Assembly (NCBI RefSeq): GCF_014203235.1
Contig: NZ_JACHIN010000011.1
Location: 248,001-312,000, forward strand
Origin: Nonomuraea endophytica
GTDB taxonomy: Bacteria > Actinomycetota > Actinomycetes > Streptosporangiales > Streptosporangiaceae
Length of the DNA stretch: 64,000 nucleotides
Reading direction: 5' to 3'
Both the position numbers and the translations under genes were made by a program. Under the pieces are notes generated by a model that was not told the origin of the DNA, made no database searches, and saw only the letters and a program-made list of their open reading frames with translations. Below, piece after piece: positions 51,901-59,088 of this stretch; the first letter of the stretch is position 1; each line of letters starts with the position of its first letter.

Positions 51901-52333
51901 CGCACTGGCGGACGCGGCGCGCGGGCTCAAACAGGCGGACGGCCAGGCGCTCTCGCAGGCCGCCGACGCCTTCGCCCGGCTCGGTCACCGCCTGCTCGCC
52001 GCCGAGACCGCGACCCGCGCGGTCCACGCCCACCGCGACGCCGGCCTGGCCGGCAAGGCGGCGCTGGCCCAGGAGCGGGCCGCCGCCCTGCGCGGGCGCT
52101 GCCCCGTCGCCGTCACTCCCCTGCTCGGCCACGAGCGCATCGCCGCCGTGCTCACCCGCCGCGAGCGCGAGGTGGCCCTGCTCGCCGCACGCCACAGCAG
52201 CCGCGCCATCGCCCAGCGCCTCGGACTGACGGTCGCGACGGTCAACAACAACCTCGCCCGCGTGTACGGCAAGCTCGGCATCGGCAACCGCGCCCAGCTC
52301 GCCGCCCTGCTCGGCATGGATCACCCCCACTGA
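48971..52333 (+). CDS. SARP-LAL giant regulator (winged helix, BTAD, AAA ATPase, TPR-like, LuxR HTH)
   Basis: 1120 residues from ATG 48971, chosen because GGGGAGG lies nine bases upstream; ATG 48953 lacks a site. An N-terminal OmpR-type winged helix (MRFRMLGPLRVRSDSRW) and a BTAD domain (to about 245) are fused to a LAL AAA ATPase: P-loop GPAGIGKT near 282-289 and VIGVDDAHLLDPGSAAL as Walker B. Helical repeats follow, then a LuxR HTH at about 1060-1118 (LTRREREVALLAARH, VNNNLARVYGKLG). It carries DNA-binding domains at both ends. The region from WPFVGR onward is homologous to the truncated regulator at 5699-7264. Confidence 0.92.
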   Translation: MRFRMLGPLRVRSDSRWVRVAAQQQRVVLAVLLVEAGRVVSTDRLVDAVWGERPPRTAVNTIAAYVTRLRRLVGGDALAGRRRGYELIVGDDGDIDALVFERGVASGRRELEAGRLDSAVAGLGRALAMWQVPEPVLADVPPTRWVEARASELEHLRQCAVEDHAGARVRLGRHTDLVDELDRLVRQNPLRERRWALLMTALDRCGRRAEALETYERARRVLESEPGPRLRELRQAILMSDDVAAPSGYAEQRRWPFVGRDGELDTIQACLRLGAAGGVVVSGPAGIGKTRLAQEMLALAQASGHRTEWVAATGALASIPFGAVAGLLPAGQVPEDRGVPVLAAAAARLREHGPARRVVIGVDDAHLLDPGSAALIGHLVAQRLAFAIVTCRAGAPVPDTITALWKDGQAPWIDLVSLPAAAVDRLLDHTLDGDIDGVTRRWLRDLADGNPLALRELLSTALAGRTLRQRHGVWRLSGDYRPQGALQQLLAERLRPLGPRTPVVLELLACGEPLPLTLLARLADPASIDEAEAHGLAVSERVGDRVQVRLAHPLYGEVLRARLPAGRARQLWWRLASALLDTPMRRRDDLLRAALWQVEGSAVVRPDVVRIGARQAVNRADLALAERLARAARDAEPSVDADALLAEVLEYRGRSSEAAAVLQEEPPDGDELLPWALARAETSYWGHGDASAAEQALDLLRGRPGADLAEGIRSWILLFDGRCAAVLESADRLLGSDPASASTQARIWVAAAATAATGFLGRPATGYYERGLALAEAYQAEMPWGLVQLGVARSLAFLALGEPDAAWEVADEGYRQVLSGQSPMMSAGHVGFRGLVECAQGRPADGDRSLREAINALDGRDTLRLTHLFLAGLATSAALRGSAGDARTWMDRADRAGNGANRLFAPWVVLGNAWTLAAEGRLTDAVNTARYAADLARGTGLPSVEAAARYDVLRLGGDGERHRLDELATALGTPMSHALADAARGLKQADGQALSQAADAFARLGHRLLAAETATRAVHAHRDAGLAGKAALAQERAAALRGRCPVAVTPLLGHERIAAVLTRREREVALLAARHSSRAIAQRLGLTVATVNNNLARVYGKLGIGNRAQLAALLGMDHPH

Positions 52334-52360
52334 TCTATCGGCCGTCTCCGCCCGCGTCCT

Positions 52361-52374
52361 ACGGTCCGGACCGT
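52361..52374. promoter_or_regulatory. Perfect palindrome before a secreted-protein gene
   Basis: ACGGTCCGGACCGT, a perfect 7+7 palindrome, lies between the SARP-LAL stop and the secreted-protein start (52417). It could be an operator or part of a terminator; no U-tract follows. Confidence 0.4.
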
Positions 52375-52416
52375 GACCGAACCACCCGGGTTCGGAGGAG
52401 CAAAGGAGCTGAAACC

Positions 52417-52911
52417 ATGCGCCCCACCCGCCTTCGGTGGACCGCCGCTCTCGCGTTGATCACGACCACCGCCCTGCTGACCGGTGGCGCGGTGTCCTCG
52501 CCGGCCCTGGCCGACTGCCCCGCGCCGTCGTACGTCGGCATGTGGAAGAGCAACGACTCCGGCGGCCTCCGGCACGGCCCCGGCCATTCGCTCACCACGC
52601 TGGCGCCGGGCGGCGAGATCTTCATCAGCGCGTTCGATCTCGCCACCGACTTCGCCAACATCGCCCTCGGCGGCGACGTGGAGCCGGGCACCAACGCGGT
52701 CTACCAGCTCACCGGCACTGCATCCACGACCTGGACGACCAAGGTCGCGCGCAAGAACGGCGTCATCCACCACGACGACGAGATCAGGCTGTTCGGCACC
52801 AGCGTCCTCGCCGGCGGGCTCAACGTCGGCGTCACCGTGGACTTCACCGACGAGTGCAGCGACACCCGGCGGACGCTCTTCCTGGGGACGCTGAAGGTGA
52901 CCGACGAGTAG
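52417..52911 (+). CDS. Small secreted protein of unknown function
   Basis: 164 residues; AAAGGAG about seven bases before the ATG. Signal peptide about 1-32 (ALITTTALLTGGAVSSPALA). The mature part starts with DCPAPSYVGMWKSND and continues with beta-rich sequence (GEIFISAFDLATDFANI, NVGVTVDFTDECSDTRR); two cysteines suggest a disulfide. No family recognised. It follows the SARP-LAL regulator at 83 bp on the same strand with a palindrome between, so it may be a target. Confidence 0.75.
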   Translation: MRPTRLRWTAALALITTTALLTGGAVSSPALADCPAPSYVGMWKSNDSGGLRHGPGHSLTTLAPGGEIFISAFDLATDFANIALGGDVEPGTNAVYQLTGTASTTWTTKVARKNGVIHHDDEIRLFGTSVLAGGLNVGVTVDFTDECSDTRRTLFLGTLKVTDE

Positions 52912-52961
52912 GCCAGATGTGCCGGAGGCCGCCCCCCGGCCTCCGGCACCTCAGTGGCACC

Positions 52962-53246
52962 TCAGCCGGGCGCCTGGCGGCAGTCCTTGCCCGTCAGCGT
53001 GGTGCCCGCCAGCGTGGCGGTGTGGCACAGATGCGTCACCAGGCTGCCGCCCCCGGTGATGGTGACGTCGGTGGTGCCCGATCCGTGGCACATCAGGCCC
53101 CGCACCTCGTACCGCAGCCCGACCGGCGGGAACCTCGCCACCGACAGGCAGAAGTACGAGACGTCCGCCCGGGCGGGGACGGCCAGGCCCCCGGCCGGCA
53201 CCACGACGGCGACGAGCAGCACAGCGAGACGTTGCAGAGCAGCCAT
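52962..53246 (-). CDS. Small secreted cysteine-containing protein
   Basis: 94 residues from ATG 53246. A signal peptide (about 1-27, LAVLLVAVVVPAGGLAVPARA) and a mature domain of about 65 residues with four cysteines (YFCLSVARFPPVG, GLMCHGSGTTDVTITGGGS, HLCHTATL, KDCRQAPG), likely two disulfides. Convergent with the secreted protein at 52417. No recognised family. Confidence 0.65.
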   Translation of the reverse strand: MAALQRLAVLLVAVVVPAGGLAVPARADVSYFCLSVARFPPVGLRYEVRGLMCHGSGTTDVTITGGGSLVTHLCHTATLAGTTLTGKDCRQAPG

Positions 53247-53375
53247 GGACCGGACGCTAGGCCGCCGCGCCCGGCCGGGCCAGAGGCGTACCGCATCACC
53301 GCCGGTGCGTTCCTCACTTGCGCGCGCCGGTCGTTGATCTAGCGTGGGTGCCCAGACGATTGGAAAGGGCATCAG

Positions 53376-54302
53376 ATGCTGCGAACCATCAGGCTCCTTT
53401 GCGCGATTGTCACCACGCTCGGCCTGGCCGTCGCCACGGGTGGTCCCGCCGGGGCGACCTCTTCTGACCGGAGGTATCCCGAGTCGATCTCCCTGCCCAA
53501 CGGCTTCCGGCCCGAGGGCATCGCCATCGGCTCCGGCCCGTTCGCCTACCTGGGCTCGCTGGCCAACGGTTCCATCTACCGCGCCGACCTGCGTACCGGC
53601 CTCGGCTCGATCCTCAGCGAGGGCCCCGGCACCCCGTCCGTCGGCATGAAGCTCGACGAGCGCGGACGCCTGTTCGTGGCGGGCGGCACGGCCGGAGACG
53701 CCCGCGTCATCGACACCCGCACCGGCCGGGTCCTGGCCTCCTACCGGCTGTCCACCACACCCGCGTTCGTCAACGACGTCGTCCTCACCCGCGACGCCGC
53801 GTGGTTCACCGACTCCACCAACCCCGTGCTCTACAAGCTGTCCCTGCGTGGCGGACGGCTGCCCGCCGACGTGGTGCGGGTCCCGCTCACGGGAGATCTG
53901 GTGTACGGCACCGGCATCAACGCCAACGGCATCGCCGCCACCCCCGACGGCCGGGGCCTGATCATCGTGCAGTCGAACACCGGCGGCCTGTTCCGCGTGG
54001 ACGGCTCCGGTGTCACCTCCAGGATCGACCTTCAGGGCGAGGCGCTGCCGCAGGGCGACGGCCTGCTGCTGCGCGGCCGGACCCTGTACGCGGTGCAGAA
54101 CCGGATCAACACCGTGGCCGTCCTGCGGCTAAACGCTTCCGGGACCGAGGGCCGGGTGGTCCAGCGGGTGACCAGCGCTCTGTTCGACGTGCCTACCACG
54201 GTGGCCTCGTTCGGGTCCCGCCTGTACCTGCCCAACGCCCGCTTCACCACCCCGCCCGCCCCCGACACGACCTACAACGCCGTCTCCATCCCCCGCCCCT
54301 GA
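53376..54302 (+). CDS. Secreted SMP-30/gluconolactonase-like beta-propeller
   Basis: 308 residues. Signal peptide about 1-27, then repeated propeller strands: ISLPNGFRPEGIAIGSGP, FVNDVVLTRDAAWFTDST, GINANGIAATPDGRGLIIV and LYAVQNRINTVAVL. This matches the SMP-30/gluconolactonase/LRE-like fold; in actinomycetes such exported proteins are often annotated superoxide-dismutase-like without evidence. Metal-site residues fit a lactonase but the substrate is unknown. GGAAAGGG upstream supports the ATG. Confidence 0.8.
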   Translation: MLRTIRLLCAIVTTLGLAVATGGPAGATSSDRRYPESISLPNGFRPEGIAIGSGPFAYLGSLANGSIYRADLRTGLGSILSEGPGTPSVGMKLDERGRLFVAGGTAGDARVIDTRTGRVLASYRLSTTPAFVNDVVLTRDAAWFTDSTNPVLYKLSLRGGRLPADVVRVPLTGDLVYGTGINANGIAATPDGRGLIIVQSNTGGLFRVDGSGVTSRIDLQGEALPQGDGLLLRGRTLYAVQNRINTVAVLRLNASGTEGRVVQRVTSALFDVPTTVASFGSRLYLPNARFTTPPAPDTTYNAVSIPRP

Positions 54303-54380
54303 CCCACCGACCGCGAACACACCCCGGCACACGTCACCACGTCCACATACGCGCCTCCGATCTCATGCGAGGTCGGAGGC

Positions 54381-54490
54381 GCCGCGCTCGGCCGGACCCG
54401 GTGCCGCTCTTGGCCAGACCCGGTGCTGCGCTCGACCGGGCCCCGTGCCGCTCTTGGCCAGACCCGGTGCCGCGCTCGGCGGAGGGGGCG
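54381..54490. repeat. Tandem repeat, 22-bp unit, five copies
   Basis: Five contiguous units of exactly 22 bp (54381, 54403, 54425, 54447, 54469). Units 2 and 4 are identical (starting GCCGCTCTTGGCCAGACC), and units 1, 3 and 5 are variants of the type GCCGCGCTCGGCC, giving a 44-bp higher-order period. The last unit is degenerate in its second half. It lies in a 498-bp gene-free stretch (54303-54800) before the TetR operon. Confidence 0.8.
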
Positions 54491-54562
54491 CCGAAGCGGC
54501 CATGATGGCGGGCGCTGGTCACCGTGGCTCTGCCGCCGCCGGGAGGGGAACGGCGTAGCAGG

Positions 54563-54698
54563 GCGTGCGAGGGAACGGGTACTGGGCGTGCGGGAAACCA
54601 GGGCAGGACGTGCGAGGAAACCGGGGCAGGACGTGCGAGGGAACCGGGTGCTGGGCGTGTGGAACGGGGGGCCGGGCTTGCGGGGGAACGGGCCGGGG
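54563..54698. repeat. Tandem repeat, 22-24 bp unit, six copies
   Basis: Six units starting at 54563, 54586, 54608, 54631, 54655 and 54677, lengths 22-24 bp, built on a purine-rich core like GCGTGCGAGGGAACCGGG. The sequence differs from the array at 54381 but the period is nearly the same. Strand asymmetry is strong (G-rich on the plus strand). Open frames through it are repeats of the same short peptide and not credible genes. Confidence 0.75.
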
Positions 54699-54712
54699 AC
54701 GAGGGGTTGGGA

Positions 54713-54736
54713 ATAACTGGTTAGTGGGCCAGTTAT
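54713..54736. promoter_or_regulatory. TetR operator, site 1
   Basis: A perfect inverted repeat: ATAACTGG (54713-54720), 8-nt spacer, CCAGTTAT (54729-54736), about 65 bp before the TetR gene. The same half-site recurs before the transporter operon at 55434. Both sites flank the TetR gene, so autoregulation plus operon control is likely. Confidence 0.7.
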
Positions 54737-54800
54737 CTTTGCGATGACACCCCAACGGCTAGGGTGCGGGTGATCGCCGTAACGTTCCCAGGAGATGCCC

Positions 54801-55391
54801 ATGCCACGTCCCAGCGTCGAGGCCGAGCGCCGCGCCCAGATCCTGCGGGCCACCTGCGAGGTGCTCGCAGAGGTGGGCCTGCGGGCGCTGCGCGTCTCCG
54901 ACGTGGCGAAACGGGCCGGCACCAGCAACGGCACCGTGCACTACTACTTCGCCAACAAGCGCGAGGTGGTGCACGCCGCCTTCGACGACAACTTCACCCG
55001 CTCGATCGAACGCCGCCGCCCGATCTTCGACAGCGGTGAGGATCCGAAGGCGCGGCTCCGGGCGTTCGTCCGGTCGTATCTGCCGGACAGTCCGGAGACC
55101 GTACAGGCGTGGCGGGTGTGGATGGAGCTCTGGAGCGAGGCGCTGCGGGAGCCGGAGCTCCAGGATCTCAACGAGCGGGTCTACGGCGAGTGGCGGCGCA
55201 TCGTGGCCGCGGTGATCCGGGACGGCCAGGCGCAGGGGATGCTGCGCGCCGGTGACGCGGTCGAACTGGCCAATCAGCTCATCGGCATGATCGACGGCCT
55301 GGCGATCCAGGTTCTGGTGGGCTCGCGGAGCATGACGGTGGCGCGCATGAGCGAGGTCTGCGACGCCTTCCTGCGCGATCTGGAGTCCTGA
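54801..55391 (+). CDS. TetR/BetI-like repressor of the transporter-catabolic operon
   Basis: 196 residues from ATG 54801 (CAGGAG six bases upstream; the ATG at 54795 overlaps that site). TetR HTH at about 8-52 (LRALRVSDVAKRAGTSNGTVHYYFANKREVV) and a BetI-like C-terminal domain (VQAWRVWMELWSEAL, QLIGMIDGLAIQVLVG). BetI-type regulators often control uptake and breakdown of quaternary amines, polyamines or amino acids. It lies 75 bp upstream of the ABC operon and between two matching operators. Confidence 0.88.
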   Translation: MPRPSVEAERRAQILRATCEVLAEVGLRALRVSDVAKRAGTSNGTVHYYFANKREVVHAAFDDNFTRSIERRRPIFDSGEDPKARLRAFVRSYLPDSPETVQAWRVWMELWSEALREPELQDLNERVYGEWRRIVAAVIRDGQAQGMLRAGDAVELANQLIGMIDGLAIQVLVGSRSMTVARMSEVCDAFLRDLES

Positions 55392-55408
55392 CCCGTTGAC
55401 ATCCCGGG

Positions 55409-55450
55409 TGACGTGCGCCACAGTGCTCCATTAATAACTGGCTCGCCAGT
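55409..55450 (+). promoter_or_regulatory. Operon promoter overlapped by TetR operator, site 2
   Basis: A candidate -35 TGACGT (55409-55414) and -10 TAATAA (55432-55437) with a 17-bp spacer. The -10 overlaps a dyad, AATAACTGG (55433-55441) and CCAGT (55446-55450), repeating the half-site seen at 54713. Binding there would block RNA polymerase. The coding start is 55467. Confidence 0.6.
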
Positions 55451-55466
55451 CAACTATGGAGGCGGC

Positions 55467-56513
55467 ATGTCGCGTCGGACTATGGTGGCCGCGGTGGCCG
55501 GCCTGCTGGCGCTCACCGCGTGCGGTGGCGGCTCGGGCGGTGCGGACGCCAAGGAGCTCACGGTCGTCATGTGGGGCGGCGACGACCAGAAGAGGTCCGT
55601 CGCCGCGTGGATCGAGCCGTGGGCCAAGAGCAAGGGCGTCACGGTCAAGCAGGACTCCCCCACCGACTACGCGAAGTTCCGGGCGCAGGTGGAGTCGAAG
55701 AAGGTCAGCTGGGGCGCGGTCGAGGTCGAGCCCAACTTCGCCGTCACCGCCTGCCAGAACGGCTGGGCGGTCAAGCTCGACAAGGCCAAGGTCGACACCT
55801 CGATGGTCAAGCCGGAGCTGGTCGGCGACTGCGCCGCCCCGGTGCTGGAGTACGCCTTCACCATCGCCTACAACACCAAGGCGTTCACCGCCGAGAACCA
55901 CCCCAAGACCTGGGCCGAGTTCTTCGACACCGCGAAGTTCCCCGGCAAGCGCGGCTTCTGGAAGTACGCCACCGGCGCCATCTTCGAGGCCGCCCTCCTG
56001 GCCGACGGCGTTCCCAGGGACAAGCTCTACCCGCTCGACATCGACCGCGCCTTCCGCAAGCTCGACACCATCAAGAAGGACATCGTCTTCTACGAGACCG
56101 GCGAGCAGCAGCAACAGCTCATCTCCAGCGGCGAGACCCCGCTCATCCAGGCGTGGAACGGCCGGATCTTCGCCGCCGCCAAGGACGGCCAGCCGGTCGC
56201 CAACGAGTGGAACGAGCACTTCCTGTCCTACGACCAGCTCGTCATCCCCGCCGGATACCCGCGCGCCGACCTGGCGATGGAGTGGCTCAACCACTTCCTG
56301 TCCGACACCAAGGGCCAGGCCCAGTACGCCAACCAGGCCGCGTACGCGCCGGTCAACGACAAGGCGCTGCCGCTGGTCGATCCCCAGGTGCGCAAGGAGC
56401 TGCCGACCGACCCGGCGAACGCGAAGAAGCGGGCGGCGATCATCGATTACACCTACTGGGCCGCCAACTACGACAAGGTCACCGAGCGGTTCAACGAGTG
56501 GATGGCCAGGTGA
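55467..56513 (+). CDS. ABC transporter substrate-binding lipoprotein (spermidine/putrescine type)
   Basis: 348 residues. Lipoprotein signal with lipobox LLALTACG, Cys19 lipidated. The PotD/PotF-like fold has VVMWGGDDQKRSVAAW, LEYAFTIAYNTKAF, PKTWAEFFDTAKFPGKR and YPRADLAMEWLNHF. The family binds polyamines and related cationic or amino-acid-like compounds; the ligand here is unknown. First gene of the operon, behind a TetR-controlled promoter; its stop overlaps the first permease start. Confidence 0.9.
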   Translation: MSRRTMVAAVAGLLALTACGGGSGGADAKELTVVMWGGDDQKRSVAAWIEPWAKSKGVTVKQDSPTDYAKFRAQVESKKVSWGAVEVEPNFAVTACQNGWAVKLDKAKVDTSMVKPELVGDCAAPVLEYAFTIAYNTKAFTAENHPKTWAEFFDTAKFPGKRGFWKYATGAIFEAALLADGVPRDKLYPLDIDRAFRKLDTIKKDIVFYETGEQQQQLISSGETPLIQAWNGRIFAAAKDGQPVANEWNEHFLSYDQLVIPAGYPRADLAMEWLNHFLSDTKGQAQYANQAAYAPVNDKALPLVDPQVRKELPTDPANAKKRAAIIDYTYWAANYDKVTERFNEWMAR

Positions 56514-57340
56514 CGGCACTGCGCAGGCTCGGTGACGGGTGGGGGATGCTGGTCCTGCCGCTGGCGGCGTTCCTGCTGGTCGTGTTCGTCTACCCGCTCG
56601 CCTCGGTGCTGGCGCGCAGCCTCACCGACCCGGAGCCCGGCCTCGGCAACTACGCCGCGTTCTTCGACTCGCCCGTCTACCTGGACGTGCTGGGCAACAC
56701 CTTCGTCACCGCCGGGCTGGTCACGCTGGTGACGTTGCTGCTCGGGTTCCCGTACGCGTACCTGATGACGGTGGCGCGGCCGTTCTGGCGGGGCGTGCTG
56801 ATGGCGGCGGTGCTGGTGCCGTTCTGGACCAGCCTGCTGGTGCGCACGTTCGCGTGGGTGCTGCTACTGCGCGACACCGGCGTGGTCAACGCGCTCATCC
56901 CCGGCGAGCCGGTGCCGCTGCTGCGCAACCTCGCCGGCATCACGATCGGCATGGTCCAGGTGATGCTGCCGTTCGCGGTGCTGCCGATGTACGCGACGAT
57001 GCGCGGCATCGACCGCCGCCTGCTGCGGGCCGCCGAAGGGCTCGGCGCCACGCCGGTCTTCGCGTTCTGGCGGGTGTACGCGCCGCTCGCGCTGCCGGGC
57101 GTGGCCGCCGCGCTGCTGCTGGTGTTCGTCTCCACGCTCGGCTTCTACGTCACGCCCGCGCTGCTCGGCGGGCCCAAGGACGTGATGATCGGCGAGCTGA
57201 TCGTGCAACAGCTGTCCGGCGTGCTGCGCTGGGGCTTCGCCTCCGCGCTGGCCGTCATCCTGCTGCTGGTGACCGGGGCGCTGCTGCTGGTCGCCTCGCG
57301 GCTCGTCGACCTGCGCAAGATGATCGGCAGCGGCTCGTGA
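56510..57340 (+). CDS. ABC transporter permease (PotB-like)
   Basis: 276 residues from GTG 56510, overlapping the previous stop by four bases. Six membrane helices; the EAA loop is RLLRAAEGLGATPVFAFWRVYAPLALPG split around residues 180-207. Belongs to the PotB/PotH permease group of polyamine-type importers. Works with the next permease and the ATPase. Confidence 0.92.
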   Translation: MTALRRLGDGWGMLVLPLAAFLLVVFVYPLASVLARSLTDPEPGLGNYAAFFDSPVYLDVLGNTFVTAGLVTLVTLLLGFPYAYLMTVARPFWRGVLMAAVLVPFWTSLLVRTFAWVLLLRDTGVVNALIPGEPVPLLRNLAGITIGMVQVMLPFAVLPMYATMRGIDRRLLRAAEGLGATPVFAFWRVYAPLALPGVAAALLLVFVSTLGFYVTPALLGGPKDVMIGELIVQQLSGVLRWGFASALAVILLLVTGALLLVASRLVDLRKMIGSGS

Positions 57341-58113
57341 GGCCCGGCCGGATCGCGCTGTGGGTGCTGGCCGCGCTCACCGCCGTCTACCTGGTGCTGC
57401 CGGTCTTCATCGTGATCCCGACCTCGTTCTCGGCCAGCTCCTTCCTGGAGTTCCCGCCCAAGGAGTGGTCGGGGCGCTGGTACGAGAACTTCTTCACCGA
57501 CCCGGTCTGGCTGGACAGCGCGCTGGCGAGCCTGCGCGTGGCCGTCCTGGTGACGTTGCTCTCCCTGGTCCTGGGTACGGCTGCCGCGCTCGGCATGGTC
57601 CGTGGCCGCTACCGGCTGCGGGCGCTGGTCTCCGGGCTGGTGATGGCCCCGGTGCTGGTGCCGTACGTGATCGTCGGGCTGGCGGTCTACGCGACCTTCC
57701 TGGAGCTGGGGCTGACCCAGACCACGCTCGGCTTCGTGCTCGTGCACACGGCGCTGGCGGTGCCGTACGTGGTGATCACGGTGTCCTCGTCGCTGGTCTC
57801 CTTCGACCGGCGGCTGGAGCAGGCGGCGATGAGCCTGGGCGCGGGGCCGGTCAGCACGTTCGCCAGGGTGACGCTGCCGCTGATCGCGCCGGGGCTGGCC
57901 GGTGGCGCGGTGTTCGCCTTCGTCACCTCCTTCGACGAGGTGGTGACCGGGGTGTTCCTGTCGGGGCCGGACCTGACGACGCTGCCGGTGCAGATGTGGT
58001 CGGGCGTGCGCGTGCAGATCGATCCGACGGTGGCGGCGGTCTCGACCATGTTGCTGCTGGTGACGCTGGCCGTGTTCGCCACCGCCGGGCTCTTGAGACG
58101 GAGGAAGTCATGA
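57337..58113 (+). CDS. ABC transporter permease (PotC-like)
   Basis: 258 residues from GTG 57337, overlapping the previous stop. Six membrane helices with the EAA loop RRLEQAAMSLGAGPVSTF followed by LPLIAPGLAGG. The start LWVLAALTAVYLVLPVF and FSASSFLEFPPKEWSGRWY are typical of PotC/PotI. Second channel half of the importer. Confidence 0.92.
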   Translation: MRPGRIALWVLAALTAVYLVLPVFIVIPTSFSASSFLEFPPKEWSGRWYENFFTDPVWLDSALASLRVAVLVTLLSLVLGTAAALGMVRGRYRLRALVSGLVMAPVLVPYVIVGLAVYATFLELGLTQTTLGFVLVHTALAVPYVVITVSSSLVSFDRRLEQAAMSLGAGPVSTFARVTLPLIAPGLAGGAVFAFVTSFDEVVTGVFLSGPDLTTLPVQMWSGVRVQIDPTVAAVSTMLLLVTLAVFATAGLLRRRKS

Positions 58114-59081
58114 CAGGCGCCGTGGACGTGCGGGCCGTGACCAAGCGGTATCCGGGCTCGCTCGCGCTGGACGAGGTGTCGCTGCACGTGGCGGCGGGCG
58201 AGTTCATGACGTTGCTGGGCAGCAGCGGGTCGGGCAAGTCGACGCTGCTCAACGTGGTCGCCGGGTTCACCGAGCCGACCTCGGGCAGCGTGCTCGTGGA
58301 CGACGCCGACATCACCGGCGTGCCGCCGCACCGGCGCGAGCTCGGCATGGTCTTCCAGCACTACGCGCTCTTCCCGCACATGAACGTCTTCGAGAACGTC
58401 GCCTTCCCGCTACGCCGGCGCAAGGTCAGGGGCGCGGAGCTGCGCCGCCGGGTCGGCGACGCGCTGGAGGTGGTCGAGCTGGGCGCGCTCGGCGAGCGGC
58501 GGCCCGCCCAGCTGTCCGGCGGGCAGCAGCAGCGGGTGGCGCTGGCCCGCGCGATCGTCTTCCAGCCCCGGGTGCTGCTCATGGACGAGCCGCTCGGCGC
58601 GCTGGACAAGCGCCTGCGCGAGCAGCTCCAGCTGGAGATCAAGCGGCTGCACCGCGAGCTCGGCATCACCTTCGTCTTCGTCACCCACGACCAGGAGGAG
58701 GCGCTGACCATGTCCGACCGGGTCGCGCTGCTGCGCGAGGGCCGGATCGTGCAGGTCGGCACGCCGCAGGAGCTTTATGAGACGCCCGCCTCCCGGTACG
58801 TGGCCGAGTTCCTGGGCGAGTCCAACCTGCTGGACGAGGACGGCGGCCTGCTGCTGGTGCGCCCGCAGCACCTGCGGATCGGGCCGCCGGACGGCCCCGG
58901 CCTGCGGGCCGTGGTCCGCGAGGTGATCTACGTGGGCGGCGGGCTGCGCATCGAGGTCGAACGGCCCGGCGGGCAGCGCCTGGTCGCCCGAACCACCGTA
59001 CGGCCGGAAGAGTTGCCACGCCCAGGCGACGAGGTCGTCGCGCACTGGAGCGAGCACGACAGCGTCAACGTCCCCGCATAG
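58110..59081 (+). CDS. ABC transporter ATP-binding protein (PotA-like)
   Basis: 323 residues. Walker A LLGSSGSGKST, Q-loop VFQHYALFPHMNV, signature LSGGQQQRVALARA, Walker B VLLMDEPLGALD and H-loop VTHDQEEAL are all intact. A short C-terminal TOBE-like domain (LLLVRPQHLRIG onward) is present, as in PotA. The start overlaps the permease stop. It ends seven bases before the acyl-CoA dehydrogenase start, which has its own AGGAG site. Confidence 0.93.
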   Translation: MTGAVDVRAVTKRYPGSLALDEVSLHVAAGEFMTLLGSSGSGKSTLLNVVAGFTEPTSGSVLVDDADITGVPPHRRELGMVFQHYALFPHMNVFENVAFPLRRRKVRGAELRRRVGDALEVVELGALGERRPAQLSGGQQQRVALARAIVFQPRVLLMDEPLGALDKRLREQLQLEIKRLHRELGITFVFVTHDQEEALTMSDRVALLREGRIVQVGTPQELYETPASRYVAEFLGESNLLDEDGGLLLVRPQHLRIGPPDGPGLRAVVREVIYVGGGLRIEVERPGGQRLVARTTVRPEELPRPGDEVVAHWSEHDSVNVPA

Positions 59082-59088
59082 GAGAGCC

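Noticed and set aside
54555..54747. Tandem repeats at 54.4-54.7 kb as a possible CRISPR array
   Set aside because: Units of 22-24 bp are directly contiguous with no unique spacers, and no cas gene is nearby.
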